Origin: Pseudovirgaria hyperparasitica
Lineage: Eukaryota > Ascomycota > Dothideomycetes > Acrospermales > Acrospermaceae
Direction of reading: 5' to 3'
NCBI RefSeq assembly: GCF_010093815.1
Contig: NW_022985559.1
Span: forward strand, 275,770 to 339,769
DNA length: 64,000 bases
Positions within the stretch are counted from its first letter, which is position 1. Each line of letters opens with the position of its first letter. Positions 1-11,119 of the stretch are shown here, piece by piece. A program made the position numbers and the translations under genes. Under the pieces are notes generated by a model. That model did not search any database. It was not told where the DNA came from and was given only the letters and a program-made list of their open reading frames with translations.

Positions 1-1749
1 ATGTTGGGAAGTAAATGGCTGAGAAGGGAACTGAAGATTCAAATTAGTTAATCCTCGTACGAGGTATAAATTCCAGTACGTACCGTCGCGAGAAAGACAG
101 GCTGAAGCGCCCTTGTAAAGACCGACGAGACCGAGATTGCGAACGATCCACATCGCAGATCGCTTTGGAGTACCCTCAGCTGATTTCATCATCTCTCCCT
201 GTACTTGTAACCGGATCTTGACTATTTCTAGAGGGTTGGTAAAGATCTATACACAGCGATGTTAGCCTTTATTTTGTACATCGACCATCTCTGAGCGAGG
301 TCACTCACCACTTGGCAAGCACCAGCGGAGCCACCGGCCAACATCTCTGCCGGAAACCAAATCTGACCAGTCTCCTTGTTCATGAACTTCCCACGAACAA
401 TGTCGTTCACAGTCAGCTTTATGGCCTTCTCAGGCGCGACACCAACAAGCTGAGGCAGGACTCCGGAGTAGAGACCCTTGAAACCTTCGTTGCGAATGAC
501 CTTCTTTGCACAATCGAGCGAGTTCTGATACAGCAGCTCACCAACGCGTCCACGCTGATTCTGCATTCGCGTCTTGACCAAATCAATCGGGTATACCATG
601 AATGCTCCGAATGCACCAGCCAGACTTCCAAGAGCAAAATGATGCGCTGCCTCCAGGACGTCGTGGAAGAAGCTTTTAGTTTTGGAAAAGGTTTCGGCAC
701 CGGCCTGGCCTACAGCAGAAACCAGCCCTTGCCCGGCTCGTTTGTAGTAGTTGTGCCACGATGCATCCAAGACTTTTGCAAAATCCATCAAGCTTAGGCG
801 TCCTGACGTATCATCCAGGCCAGCGAAGTGGAACAGGATGTCGGCTTCCATGGGAGTGATGAGGGAGAAACGAGCAATACGAGCAGCTTCATTCAGGAAG
901 TCGGTGCGAGTAATCTTTCCATCTGGACTTTTCGCAGTTGCGTTGCGGAGAATGAGCTCGACCAGATCCATTTCGCGGATCATGTTCTGGAATGCGCGAA
1001 CATTGGCGTAAGATATCTTGCTTCCGGCGGAAATGTTACAGAGCGTTGGAAGGTTTTCGAGAAGATGGTCGGAAAGCTTGTGGTGTGCAGTCTCAATGAT
1101 GATACGCTGAAATTGTTCGGGCTCAATGTAACCATCATTGTTCTTGTCGAAATGTAAAAATGCCTGTCGGACGCGCTCACCTTGCAGACCTCTCAACATC
1201 TGCGAGAACTGTGGGTATGTCATCGTATGCCTCTTGTTATTAGAACCAATGTACAACGCCGCCCATTCCGACGACCAATTGAATGGTAGGGCATTTTCCG
1301 ACTTGTTCTCATTGTAGATCCGCTCAAAATCCTCGAATGAAACCAAACCAATGCCTTTGGTATCAAACACTCGGAAGGCTATTTCATATTCGGCGTCGGG
1401 TTTGCTGAGAAGGTTGTCGAAGCTGGTCCAGTCGGACAGGGTCACTTTGCCTTGTTTTCTTCGATCGGCGACTTTGAATAGTAGGGAGTATTGGTCACGT
1501 TTGATCTTGTGCTGATGGCGATGGAAGGTCAGTCTTAGCTTCAAGCTTCAGCTTGTCAGGGATACCAACATAGTCTTCATTCTCTGGTGCAATCAGGTTG
1601 ATGAAGTCATCCTCTTCGAGGAAGTAGTCTCCTGATGCTTCGTCGAGCTTTGCGTGTTTCATGAAGCTTTGTCTGCTTTGTTCCGACAGACCTGGCTCCT
1701 GTGTGGATCCCAGCAGAGCTTCCTGCACCGACTCTTTCAAGGCCGCCAT
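1..1749 (-). CDS. AGC1: Mitochondrial aspartate/glutamate carrier, EF-hand type (5' part; continues past left edge)
   Basis: Calcium-regulated carrier of the citrin/aralar type in the inner mitochondrial membrane; the family exchanges glutamate for aspartate in the malate-aspartate shuttle. Reading leftward, exons are 1749-1570, 1511-309, 246-84 and 30-1; introns of 58, 62 and 53 bp all keep frame. The N-terminal half holds EF-hand-like segments (for example DKNNDGYIEPEQF). The first carrier repeat has the signature PIDLVKTRMQNQ, and the second begins NPLEIVKIRLQVQGE. The start at 1749 gives an N-terminus (MAALKESVQEALLG) followed by the expected EF-hand region. A tiny VPFSAIYFP segment recovered by splicing at 31 matches the conserved end of the second carrier repeat. 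The 3' end lies outside the window, so completeness cannot be judged. Family assignment is firm. Confidence 0.93.
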
Positions 1750-4186
1750 GCTGTATAATACGGGTTCTTGATACAAACAAAAGAACCGTCGATGATAGCA
1801 AGGTTGTCAATGGAGAGTGTATGGCGACGTTGACGGGAGGCTCAAGTGTCGAGAAATGGGAGAGCGGTGTCGCAAGGGTCACAAACCCGAAGGCGCAAGG
1901 TGCAGTCGAAGGTGGATCTGACCAAGAAGCTATCGCCGATAGCTCCCCGATGCGGGAGACGGGCGTGGGGAAATTAGACAGAGGGCCCACGGACAGGGAC
2001 GAGATGATAATTGAAGCAGTGTGTAGGGACAGAGTGGAATGTGGGTGCGTGTGTGTGTTGTGAACAGACAAAGGAGAATGAATGCGACGATTGGTGAAAT
2101 GAATACCCTACAGAGTAGCAAGGTTGGCAGTTCTCCGGCAAACGAATTTTTCGGGCATTTTGGTTGTCGTGTTTGTCCTACTGTGGCCAGCCAAGCACCA
2201 GCCACCTTGTTGCGATCGATGGCTTCAAATACCTCGAGTAGCCCATCACCCATCCACGTACTCTGCGGGCACAACTCATTTCCCAATCTACTCTATTACA
2301 CCTACACCTGCGCCGTATCTACACGATTACATGAATTGCACCTTTCAACGGCGGCTTGTTGGAGCTCATCGTCCTTTGCGCCCCGCGATGAGGGAGGCTG
2401 GCAGATACCTTAGATGGCATTCCGGCCTTTATTCAAACACCTACCCTTGTATGGAGACTATTCATCAGAGATGACATCGCGCAGCAAAAACAACTCAAGA
2501 CGTCGCCAGCCCATCTAGACTGGTAGCTGTTTCATTAGCCTACGTTTCATGTGCCAGCAAATAGCCAAAATAAGCCGTCGTGTGATGTGGCAGCAGTGAC
2601 CTATTTCTGCGGCTCTAACATCCAAGTATTAATGTACCTAGGCAGACCTAAACCGTTCCCTCGAACTACAAGATGCAATACTTCCTTTGCCGGCATTAGA
2701 GCTCAACATCTGGCATTTCATGCGGATAGCCCACCCTGAAAATTGCACGGGCCTCGTATATAATTAGGGACTCGATGCTCTTTTTGTCTCTCCCAGGTAA
2801 GAGATAGTACGACGCTGTTCATCAACACATTCATGTTTTCATTCCCAAGATCATCGAGCAAGCTTGCCTACGACCTCATGGTTACTGAGTACATCGCTGC
2901 CGCTGTTTGCTGTTGCCTTCACCATAGATCGAGCGAGGAAGTCATTTCTTCAGAACAGTTGACGCATCTTGTCAAATCACTCTACCCGTTGCACAGGGCA
3001 TGTTGTCCCAGATCTTGTTCTTATGATAGTCTTTACCTCATTCAGGTCTGAATTTTCAGTATAAAGGCCTGACTTACTAGCACGATCGATCCAATAGTCA
3101 CGGACTATACCACTATGCATCTCATCAACACGACCTAGGTGATGCGAACATCCAGATTGACGCGCACTGAGAGGCTTTGCAAAATGACACCTTCCGTTCT
3201 CAAGGTTTATCATCGAGACGCAACGTCTCTCCAGTTGATTCCAAAAGCTGGGTACGTTCAATCCTTGTTGTCCAGACATGTAAACAACTTGATACCGCGC
3301 AACGAAGGATCAGACTACATAATTAGTGAGTGCTTTTTGACTTGCTTCTACATTCCACAAATCAGGCCTGCTTGCCCGACAAGCTGGATCGCTATTCATC
3401 ACCGTCCCGCAAATTTATTTTCCAGTCATGGTACTACCATGACTTTCCTTAGCAGCGTAGGTAGAGGTAGGCAGTATCGGCTGCTTACTAATGTCGCCAG
3501 TGTTTACAGATCAATATATACTCTCCCTAGATATGCCCGCGCAGAACGGTCCTTACAGGCAGGCATCAAGCACAGTGGCGTGGTATATCGTAGTCGGTTC
3601 ATTTTCTTGAGTTGTTGTTACACCAATAGAAAGGAGCGTAAGTTACACTCATTTTTGGAAACTCTAAAGCTTTTGTACTATGACTTCTCCATTTGGCCTA
3701 TGCTTTGAACTTACGCTGATTGACACCTGTCTCTAAAGTTGTGCAGGACTTTGATGCTCACATTCAAGGTGGCTCTCTTGAGTTTCTTCCAGCTAGTCGC
3801 AACCCATCTAAAATGGAGTAATATAAGTCTGGATGCCTGGGACCAGATGCATTACTCCCAAAAAGGTAAACGTACTAAACGATCTAAGCTTATCCTATAT
3901 AATTAATAGATCATAGGGCATCTAGGTACGTCAACAATAATTATAATTGGACCAGACTTGGACTAAGAAGTAAGCTACCAGAAGAGCGAAAGCTGGTCAT
4001 GAACCTTGCACCCTGCAATGGATCCGCCTCCGCTAAAGCGATCACAACGACGTCACTTCCCGGTCAGGTTCTGAGGTTGGCCAAGCTTGACCATCGCAGC
4101 CTGTTCACTTCTTAGAACTTCTGCCACCTCTGACTTCTTCTCTACTTGGAATCGTTACATTGCTACAGCTCTTCCATAGTCTCACA
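1750..4186. other. Intergenic stretch, no gene recognised
   Basis: About 2.4 kb between the divergent carrier gene and the DUF1295 gene. Several short open frames occur (for example 2833-3051 and 3139-3708), but none looks like a known protein. Intron-like signals exist around 3328-3365 and 3600-3745, and a short spliced ORF beginning with ATG at 3533 could be imagined, but its product matches nothing I know. The part next to 1750 should hold the carrier promoter. I see no RNA gene or clear repeat. Confidence 0.5.
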
Positions 4187-5922
4187 ATGGCTGCAGAGCA
4201 AGATCGGTATGGCGCTCACTTTGCTCCTAGCCAGGACAACATCGACAGAGCTAAGCAGACTGCTGAACAAGCAGCTCACAAAGTAGGCGACAAGATCTCT
4301 ACTGGAAAGCATCACCTCGGTCACTACTTTAGACTCGAGCAGACTGCCCTTGAACAAGCTCGTTCCAAGATGTCCGGAGGTTTAAGTGGTGCGGAGCAAG
4401 ACACCTGGGCTACATACTTCTCCATTGGCAACGATGGTCTTGAAAGAGCTAGAAGGTTAGCTGGCACTAAAGGAGTTGGTTCTGAGCAAGACCGCTATGG
4501 ACAGTACTTTCGAGGCCCAGACGACGCAGCGCAAAGACTTAAGAGCACTTTCAAGGATGCTGCTGGAGATATTGACAATGCTGCTCATAGAGTTGCTGGT
4601 AAAGCAAAGGATGCTTTCCAAGATGCTTCTGGCTCTGAGCAAGACCGATATGGCAACTACTTTAAAGGATCTAATCATGCAGCTGAGAGGGCCGATCATG
4701 CTGTTATCAGGACGAAAGATGCGTTCCGTGGTACGACCGGCGCAGAGCAAGATCGCTATGGCGGTCACTTCGATGCTGCAAGCGGAAAACTGACTGATAA
4801 AGCTCGACGAGGTCTTCATTCATTTGAGGATGCCCAGTATCAAAGACGCGAGGCTTTCGATAGAACTGGCACATTCTCTCCTAGCGACAGAACAGCTAAT
4901 CCTCTTCGGACAGCCACCGTTGGCATTCTTCAGTCAACCATACTCCCATCTCTATCGCTCCATGGAGGTCTAGCCGCAATCGCATATAGCGTCGCTCGTT
5001 ACACAGGTCGTCTCGATGTGAAAGACTATCTTTGGCCCGCCGCCCAAGTTGCAAATGCATGGTACAGCGCTGTGGGCCGTCATCTGCTCGCTGGAGTCTC
5101 CCTCACTATGATCGTGGAGACGCTCTCGTACCCCGAACGTATCCTCCTTGGTGGTATCACTGCCTGGGGTACTCGTCTCCTCTACCGTATTGCGACCCGC
5201 AGCATCGCTCGCGGCCAAGATGATGAACGTTATATTGAAGCTAAGAAGGAGCCCGACTTCTGGAACAAGGCCGCCTTCGCCATATTCCTACCTGAAGCAC
5301 TCTTCCAGACTATCATATCGCTCCCAGTCGTTCTTCCGTTCCGCGATGGTGCTGCAAGCGCCGCTCTAGCGCCTACCGCTGGCCTCGCTCATGTCGCTCA
5401 TTTCGTAGCTGTTTTCATCTTCGGCACTGGGTTTGCACTCGAAACTCTTGCTGATCGCCAATTAGCCACACATAAAGAGAAGGCTACAGAAAGTCTGAAC
5501 CGAGGGGGTGTATGGAGCATTGTTCGGCATCCAAAGTGCGTACCCTTTTCCCACCCCAGTCCGTATAGTACAAATTTATTGACTTGTTTAGCTATCTCGG
5601 CGAAACTCTCATTCATGCCTCCTTTCCCATTCTTCTCTATTCATGTGGTCTCCTCCATCCTATCGCCGTTCTTGGTCCACTCGCCAACTATGCTTTCTTG
5701 CGCTATATAGGCGGCGATGCGCAGACTGAGACATCACAAGAAGAGAGATACAAGACTGAAGATCCCGCTAAACTTGCTCAATTACAGCAGTACAAGGCGA
5801 AAACCAACTCGTTCTGGCCAAAGGTTGAGGAGTTGAAGAACTCATGGGTATGGACCGTGGTAGGTGTGGGCCTAGTAGGTGCAGTAGTCGAGAGCGGAGT
5901 GAGGGAACTCCTCTTACACTAG
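4187..5922 (+). CDS. DUF1295/isoprenylcysteine-methyltransferase-like membrane protein with N-terminal EQDRYG repeats
   Basis: Two exons, 4187-5535 and 5592-5922, give 559 residues. The start is the ATG in CACAATGGCT, a good Kozak context. Residues about 250-559 are a hydrophobic domain of the DUF1295/steroid-reductase-like fold: a long multi-pass region, the conserved RHPNYLGE motif restored across the intron, and a final GGDAQTE...RY segment. Family members are integral membrane, often ER-located, and some act as methyltransferases or reductases; activity here is unknown. The first 200 residues are hydrophilic and repetitive. EQD(R/T)(Y/W)xxx(F) recurs at residues 4-12, 70-78, 100-108, 151-159 and 187-195, separated by Ala/Lys/Asp-rich helix-like spacers such as KDAFQDASG. 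These spacers resemble LEA-like sequence, which is my inference. The fusion of such repeats to DUF1295 is the odd feature. Confidence 0.85.
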
Positions 5923-6048
5923 AAATAACACAAACGAGTCGTATCAATACCGTGACCGAGCCAGTGCAGTCACTCGAGAAGTTATGCCTTCTATAACATA
6001 GCTTCTATTGAAACGACGGATAGACTATCAGAGCATTACATCCTAGTC

Positions 6049-7776
6049 TTATCTTACAACTGGTTTCAAATGCACCCACAGCGGGGTTTTATCCCAAACT
6101 ACATATATCTTCTGCTTGGGAAGCTCCACATTATTGGGTGCGAGAGCTATGTCAAAGTGCCAAAGAATCTATAACATGTTAGCATACTGATCTTCTCCAT
6201 TGAGCCCGTCCATGAATGAAGAGCGCAAACAGGAGGATGATTGTTACCTGGGCCATGATAAGGCGCATCTCCATTCTAGCTAGACTACTACACAGTTAGC
6301 ATCCCGAACGTACGTAGTACCATTCTCAGAGGGGGCGGTAAGTACTTGCGACCAATGCAATTCCGTGGCCCAACACTGAACGGCTGTAAAGCTTCCTTTC
6401 GATCACCTGACCACTTCCCGGTCTCATCAGGAAGAAACCTTTCAGGGTCATATACCTCTGGGTTCTGCCAATTTTCTGCGCTGTAATTCATAGCATACAT
6501 TGTAATTCCAACACCAGTCCCGCCAGGAACATGCTTTCCGCAGATCATAGCGCCTTCTGGGGGAGTAACACGAGTAAAAGTACCAGCACCGGGTGGGTAC
6601 ATACGTAGGCTTTCTTCGAGAGCAGCTATAAAATAGGGCATCCTACCCATCATGTTCATATCGATCTCGTCGGCGCTCGAGCAAGTCTGTCGGATCTCTG
6701 TTGTTACCCGCGACTGTATATCCGGATGAGCGCCAAGGAAATATGTGAAACCAGTGAGTAATGTTGCTGTCGTCTCTGAACCTGCAACAATAAAGACACG
6801 CGAATTAGTTGACAGATCTCCAAGGCTTAATTTACCCAATCTATAGGCATCGATCATGTTCTGCATCAGGTCCGTATAGTCTGGATTTCTGTCAAGTCGG
6901 CGAAGCAACTTCTCATGCACAAGCTCGTGATGATCAGTACGAGATCTTCTATCCTGGGATCGAACCAAGACTAGCCACATGAGCTTCCTAAGAATTCCAA
7001 AGCGATTGACAGCGAAGATGTAAGCCGCTGCGCGGACATATAGTCTCAGTACTCTTATCCAAGGATGATATGTGGAATTCGATAAACAATCGAAAGATTC
7101 ACTGTACGCGAGATGCCCAATGATATCGAATGTGATGAACTGGTAGGCATTATTACGGAAGTTTTTCAAGTATTGTTTAGCGATAATGAGCAGGTTTAAG
7201 GCTTACGTTATACCAGTCCTGAACGTTGATAGCGTCTCCATGTTCTGCTTTTTCTTGTAGTCTTTGTATTAACAGGCTGACATAGCTGTTGACGGTTGGC
7301 TGTTGCTCTCTAAGCGCCTTGTCAGAAAATCCATGGGCCATTAGCCGGCGAAGGAAACTGTGATGCTCCCTGCCAGCGCTGATGATATCATCTTCTCGGC
7401 TCTCACGAATCAAGCTCTGTTCATCTTTCGCGTTCTCCGGCTGTCCTTGTCGGTGACCAAAGATGTCCTGCCACGCTAAGGGATTGATATATCCTAGTTC
7501 ATTAGGAGAAACCCTAACAACTTCTCCATACTTATCGTGGGCAGCCTTAATTTCAAAAGCAAGTGTCCCATTGAGTAAATGATATTTGTACCACAAGTCG
7601 GTCACTCTAGCCACCAATGGTCCAGGATAATTTCTTAATGGATGAAGAAAAATATTGTATGTAACTGTGGTAGCTCCTGCTAGAAGGACCTAAAGAAGTT
7701 TTAGATCCGAGGAAAATGAAAATGGTGTAAATTGGCAACATACAATTGTGAATATTCCGAGCAGTGTGAACGACAT
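6049..7776 (-). CDS. Cytochrome P450 (terpenoid cluster P450-1, CYP65-like)
   Basis: Heme-thiolate monooxygenase, 488 residues. Five exons reading leftward: 7776-7744, 7689-7207, 7139-6346, 6284-6248 and 6168-6049; all junctions keep frame. The first exon codes only 11 residues, the start of a membrane anchor (MSFTLLGIFTI) that continues into a hydrophobic stretch and the proline-rich hinge NYPGP. The I-helix oxygen-binding segment reads AGSETT, the K-helix ExxR is E348-R351 (EESLR), and the heme loop is FSVGPRNCIGRN with the axial Cys at 433. The C-terminal strand ILWHFDIAL is typical of fungal CYP65-like enzymes, relatives of which hydroxylate trichothecene and other terpenoid skeletons. 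It is divergent to the Baeyer-Villiger-type monooxygenase, with which it is likely co-expressed. No disruption is seen; substrate is inferred from context only. Confidence 0.92.
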
Positions 7777-8048
7777 AAGTTTCGAGTATTCGAAATGAAA
7801 GAGGCTAGGAGATCGTATGTTTTCTAAGCGACGTTTGAAGGACGACCTAAGGGATCTTAGAGGCAGAACTTTACAAAAGATCAAATTCACTGTAGGATAT
7901 GATTATGACCGATATAGGCTCACTTTACTATGATCCGAGATTTTATTATCTGATGGGAAATCCAAAGGAGACGATATGGCACATTTTGGAGGTTACCTGC
8001 ATACGACAAAACAGTAGTGGAGTGACGGGAGAGCTATTGCAGGGGTAG

Positions 8049-8254
8049 TATGCGTGACTATGCATCGGCTAAAAGAAACAGCCGAAGAGGATTTGATGCT
8101 ACATTGCGTCTAGAGAATTGGATGATATGATGTGATATGTTTCCCATAGAACAATACATTCCAAATACAATGTCAAGCCTAGAGGTGACCTATATGATAT
8201 GATAGGAGGGCATATGCGACGTTATGCATCAGCTGAGGGAAACGATGAAGGAGA
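8049..8254 (+). repeat. Pair of diverged ~43-bp direct repeats in the divergent promoter
   Basis: Copies at 8049-8092 and 8213-8254, 164 bp apart. Both begin TATGCG, share TATGCATC(G/A)GCT in the middle and end GAAG(A)GGAGAT-like. By eye about three quarters of positions agree. They could be duplicated regulator sites or simply an old local duplication. Confidence 0.5.
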
Positions 8255-8490
8255 TACCATAGACCGAGGTGTGAAAGCTCTAGCTTCAACACTGTCCAGG
8301 ATAGCTGTCCATACCGCTATCAGAGCTTCATTACTCCTTTGATAGTAGTGCAGCAGTTTAAACAATGAGCTTGTTCGTGTGGCAAACTATGTCATGATGT
8401 ATATACGCAAGATAACAAGAAATGCGCGGCTGCAGCTGCATGTATCATCATCTGATGTTGTGTATCATGATGCAATGCGATGCGATGCAA

Positions 8491-8538
8491 TGCAAGAACC
8501 ACAAAACTGGAAAATGCAAGAACCACAAAACTGGAAAC
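8491..8538 (+). repeat. 24-bp perfect tandem duplication
   Basis: TGCAAGAACCACAAAACTGG plus AAAA/AAAC occurs twice head to tail (8491-8514, 8515-8538), directly after a run of degenerate GATGCAATGC repeats. It lies 190-240 bp upstream of the flavin monooxygenase start. Confidence 0.9.
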
Positions 8539-8726
8539 AACCGCATACATGAGTCTCGTATGATTAGCAGGCCTGACAGCGATCATACCATGCTGTGTAC
8601 GATGTTATATGCTAAGTCAGTAAGATATTTTCTAGGACCACAGCGGGTAAATGATACAATACATGACCTTTCACTTCAGTAAAGGATCCAGCAGATTCTA
8701 TACTGTCACGCTCGGACAGTGAAACC

Positions 8727-10816
8727 ATGGCTGCAACTGATACACACCATGATGCTGTCGAGATGCCATTCGATCCCAACAAAATCCAGGCCATATATGA
8801 TGAGCAACGCAATTTACGCCTCAATGATGAAGATACCCAAAGGTATCGCCATGTGACAGGGGGTGGCTTCGGTGTTGCTCAAAAGCACGGGAATACGGAG
8901 TCCAAATTCATCAGGGACGGGATTTCTGCTAAGTACGAGGTCATCATCGTAGGTGGAGGTTTTGGGGGACTTTTAAGTGCTATTCAGTTGCTTAAAAGCG
9001 GCATTCAAGACTTTGCTATTATCGAGCAAGGTCGTGATTTCGGGGGTACGTGGTAAGTCTGCATGAATTGACCTTGAAATCCTGCGATCACATCCGTAAC
9101 AAAGCTCGTAGATTAACTTTCTTCAAGGTACTGGAACAAATACCCTGGAGCGCAGTGTGATGTTGAGTCATACATCTACTTGCCTCTTCTGGAAGAGGTC
9201 AATTACATGCCGAAAGAGAAATATAGCTACGCGCCGGAAATTTTCCGCCATGCGCAGACCTTGGGTCGCCATTTTGGTCTGTATTCAAAAGCATTGTTCC
9301 AGACTACAGTTAAAAGTCTTCACTGGTCAGGGAGCTCCCACCTTTGGAAGGTAGAGACGGACCAGAGCGATCACCTGTCTGCGCGATGGGTGGTCCTCTG
9401 CCCAGGAAATCAAAGCACTCCTAGATTCCCAAACATACCAGGGGTTGAGTCTTTCCAAGGAGCAAGCTTCCACACATCTCGGTGGGATTATTCATACACG
9501 AAAGGCGAAGGTGATGGCAAGCTGCTTGGTCTGAAAGGAAAACGGGTCGGTATCATCGGTACTGGAGCTTCGGCTGTAAGTATTTATCATGTCGAATTTC
9601 AATCGCAATGCACCGTATATCTCAGCAATCACCGATAATACCAGTAGCTGTGGATAGGATTCAAGAAGCATGATGATAGTTGACATGGTTTAAAGGAGGC
9701 ACGATTGGGCGAAATTCATATCTGAGGCTGATTATGATACAGGTCCAAGTTGTGCCAAACGTAGCAGATTACGCGCAGCATCTCTTCGTGTTCCAGCGCA
9801 CACCGTCCTCAATTAGTGTTCGCAACAACCATCCAACGAGCGAGCCGTGGGCGCTATCACTAGGATATGGGTGGCAGCGTAGAAGAATGGACAACTTTCA
9901 TGCCATAACTACGGGCATTGCGGACCCGAACGAAGGTGATTTGGTCAACGATGCATGGACTACAATGTTGCGCAAGGTCGCCGGGGGTCTGTCTACAAAG
10001 AACTCTGGAAGCAACGGCAATCCAGCCCAGCCTGATCTTCAACAGATGGCACAAGCATCTCAGCTTGCAGATTTTGAGGTCATGGAGGGTATACGAGCTC
10101 GCGTCGACCGAGTAGTCACAAAGAACTCAGATACAGCTTCAGCATTGAAGCCATGGTACAATTTGTTGTGCAAGCGGCCGTGCTTCCATGATGGATACTT
10201 GCAGACGTTCAATAAAGAGAACGTCACATTGGTGGACACCTCAGGCAAAGGCGTCGAAGCGGTCACATCAGAAGGCGTGGTTGTAAGAGGCCAACACATA
10301 GAGTTGGACTGCATAATTTACGCAACAGGCTTCGCATGGCAGACCGAATGGACAGAACGTACTGGCATACAGATTTTTGGCCGCGACGGACTCCCAATAA
10401 CGAAAAAGTGGGCTGAAGGCATGTCAACATTTCATGGCTGGGGCACGCATGGCTTTCCAAACTTGATATTGATGACACATGCCCAGTCTGGCCTGTCAGT
10501 AAATTACACACACACGATAATCGAGAAGGCAGAGCATATGGCATATATCATTGAGAGTTGCCGAGCTCGGGGTATACAGGCAGTCGAGCCGACTGGTGAG
10601 GCTGAGAACGCCTGGGTTCACGAATGTCTGCGCGTTGCTGAGCCAAGGAATGAATTCCTTCGTCGCTGCACCCCCAGCTACTTCAACTACGAAGGGCAAA
10701 TGAGTACTAAGCTGCTTCGGTCGAACTTTTACTCAGGCTCTCCTAATGAATATCAGCGCGAACTTACTAGATGGAGAGAGAATGGTGAATTGGAAGGGCT
10801 TATCCTCCATTATTAA
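8727..10816 (+). CDS. Baeyer-Villiger-type FAD/NADPH monooxygenase
   Basis: Flavin monooxygenase of 615 residues that would insert oxygen next to a ketone (family chemistry). Exons 8727-9052, 9128-9575 and 9743-10816 keep frame. The FAD Rossmann motif is GGGFGG at 76-81. The Baeyer-Villiger fingerprint F-x-G-x3-H-x3-W is present as FQGASFHTSRWD (218-229). The NADPH-binding Rossmann motif GIIGTGASA lies at 250-258, across the second intron. The 70-residue N-terminal extension before the first Rossmann fold is usual for this fungal subgroup. The start at 8727 has an ACCATGG context. The second intron (167 bp) is much longer than the others. It is divergent to P450-1 and convergent with the terpene synthase, so a role in oxidising the terpenoid is likely but unproven. 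Confidence 0.92.
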
Positions 10817-11119
10817 GACAACTACATAGACTTACTCGTATTTTGTCTAAGGACTAATGAGACTATTATCTAATTTCTCGTTTCACAACAAGGTTTCTAT
10901 GTCAAAAAAGTCTCTCATCAGGCACCCAGCGTATTAAGGTGTAGCCAAAGCTCAGACGAATGTTAGTCTATTACTGGGCATGTCGAATTGGTCGAGCTGC
11001 CATGCAATACTTCAAACAGAGAGATAAGTTAGGTATATTATGAGCGGATATATTGTTTGACTTTTGAATATTAAATTCCTGGAGTTCATCATGTCTGTAA
11101 CTAACTCGAGGTACACGAT
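10817..11119. other. Convergent intergenic spacer
   Basis: 303 bp between the stop codons of the flavin monooxygenase and the terpene synthase. AT-rich, presumably the overlapping 3' ends of both transcripts; nothing else seen. Confidence 0.6.

Larger units (their letters stand above)
7777..8726. promoter_or_regulatory. Shared divergent promoter of P450-1 and the flavin monooxygenase
   Basis: 950 bp between two divergent start codons, so both promoters must lie here. It holds a diverged direct repeat (8049-8092 and 8213-8254), a TCAGCTGAG element at 8229-8237 that recurs upstream of P450-2, and a 24-bp tandem duplication at 8491-8538. No long ORF looks real. Confidence 0.65.

Noticed and set aside
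312-797. 161-codon plus-strand frame opposite the carrier gene
   Set aside because: Lies antisense to well-supported coding sequence; no motif; codon-shadow effect.
2833-3708. Open frames (72 and 189 codons) as genes
   Set aside because: No recognisable domain or good start context, and the splice model that links them gives nothing known.
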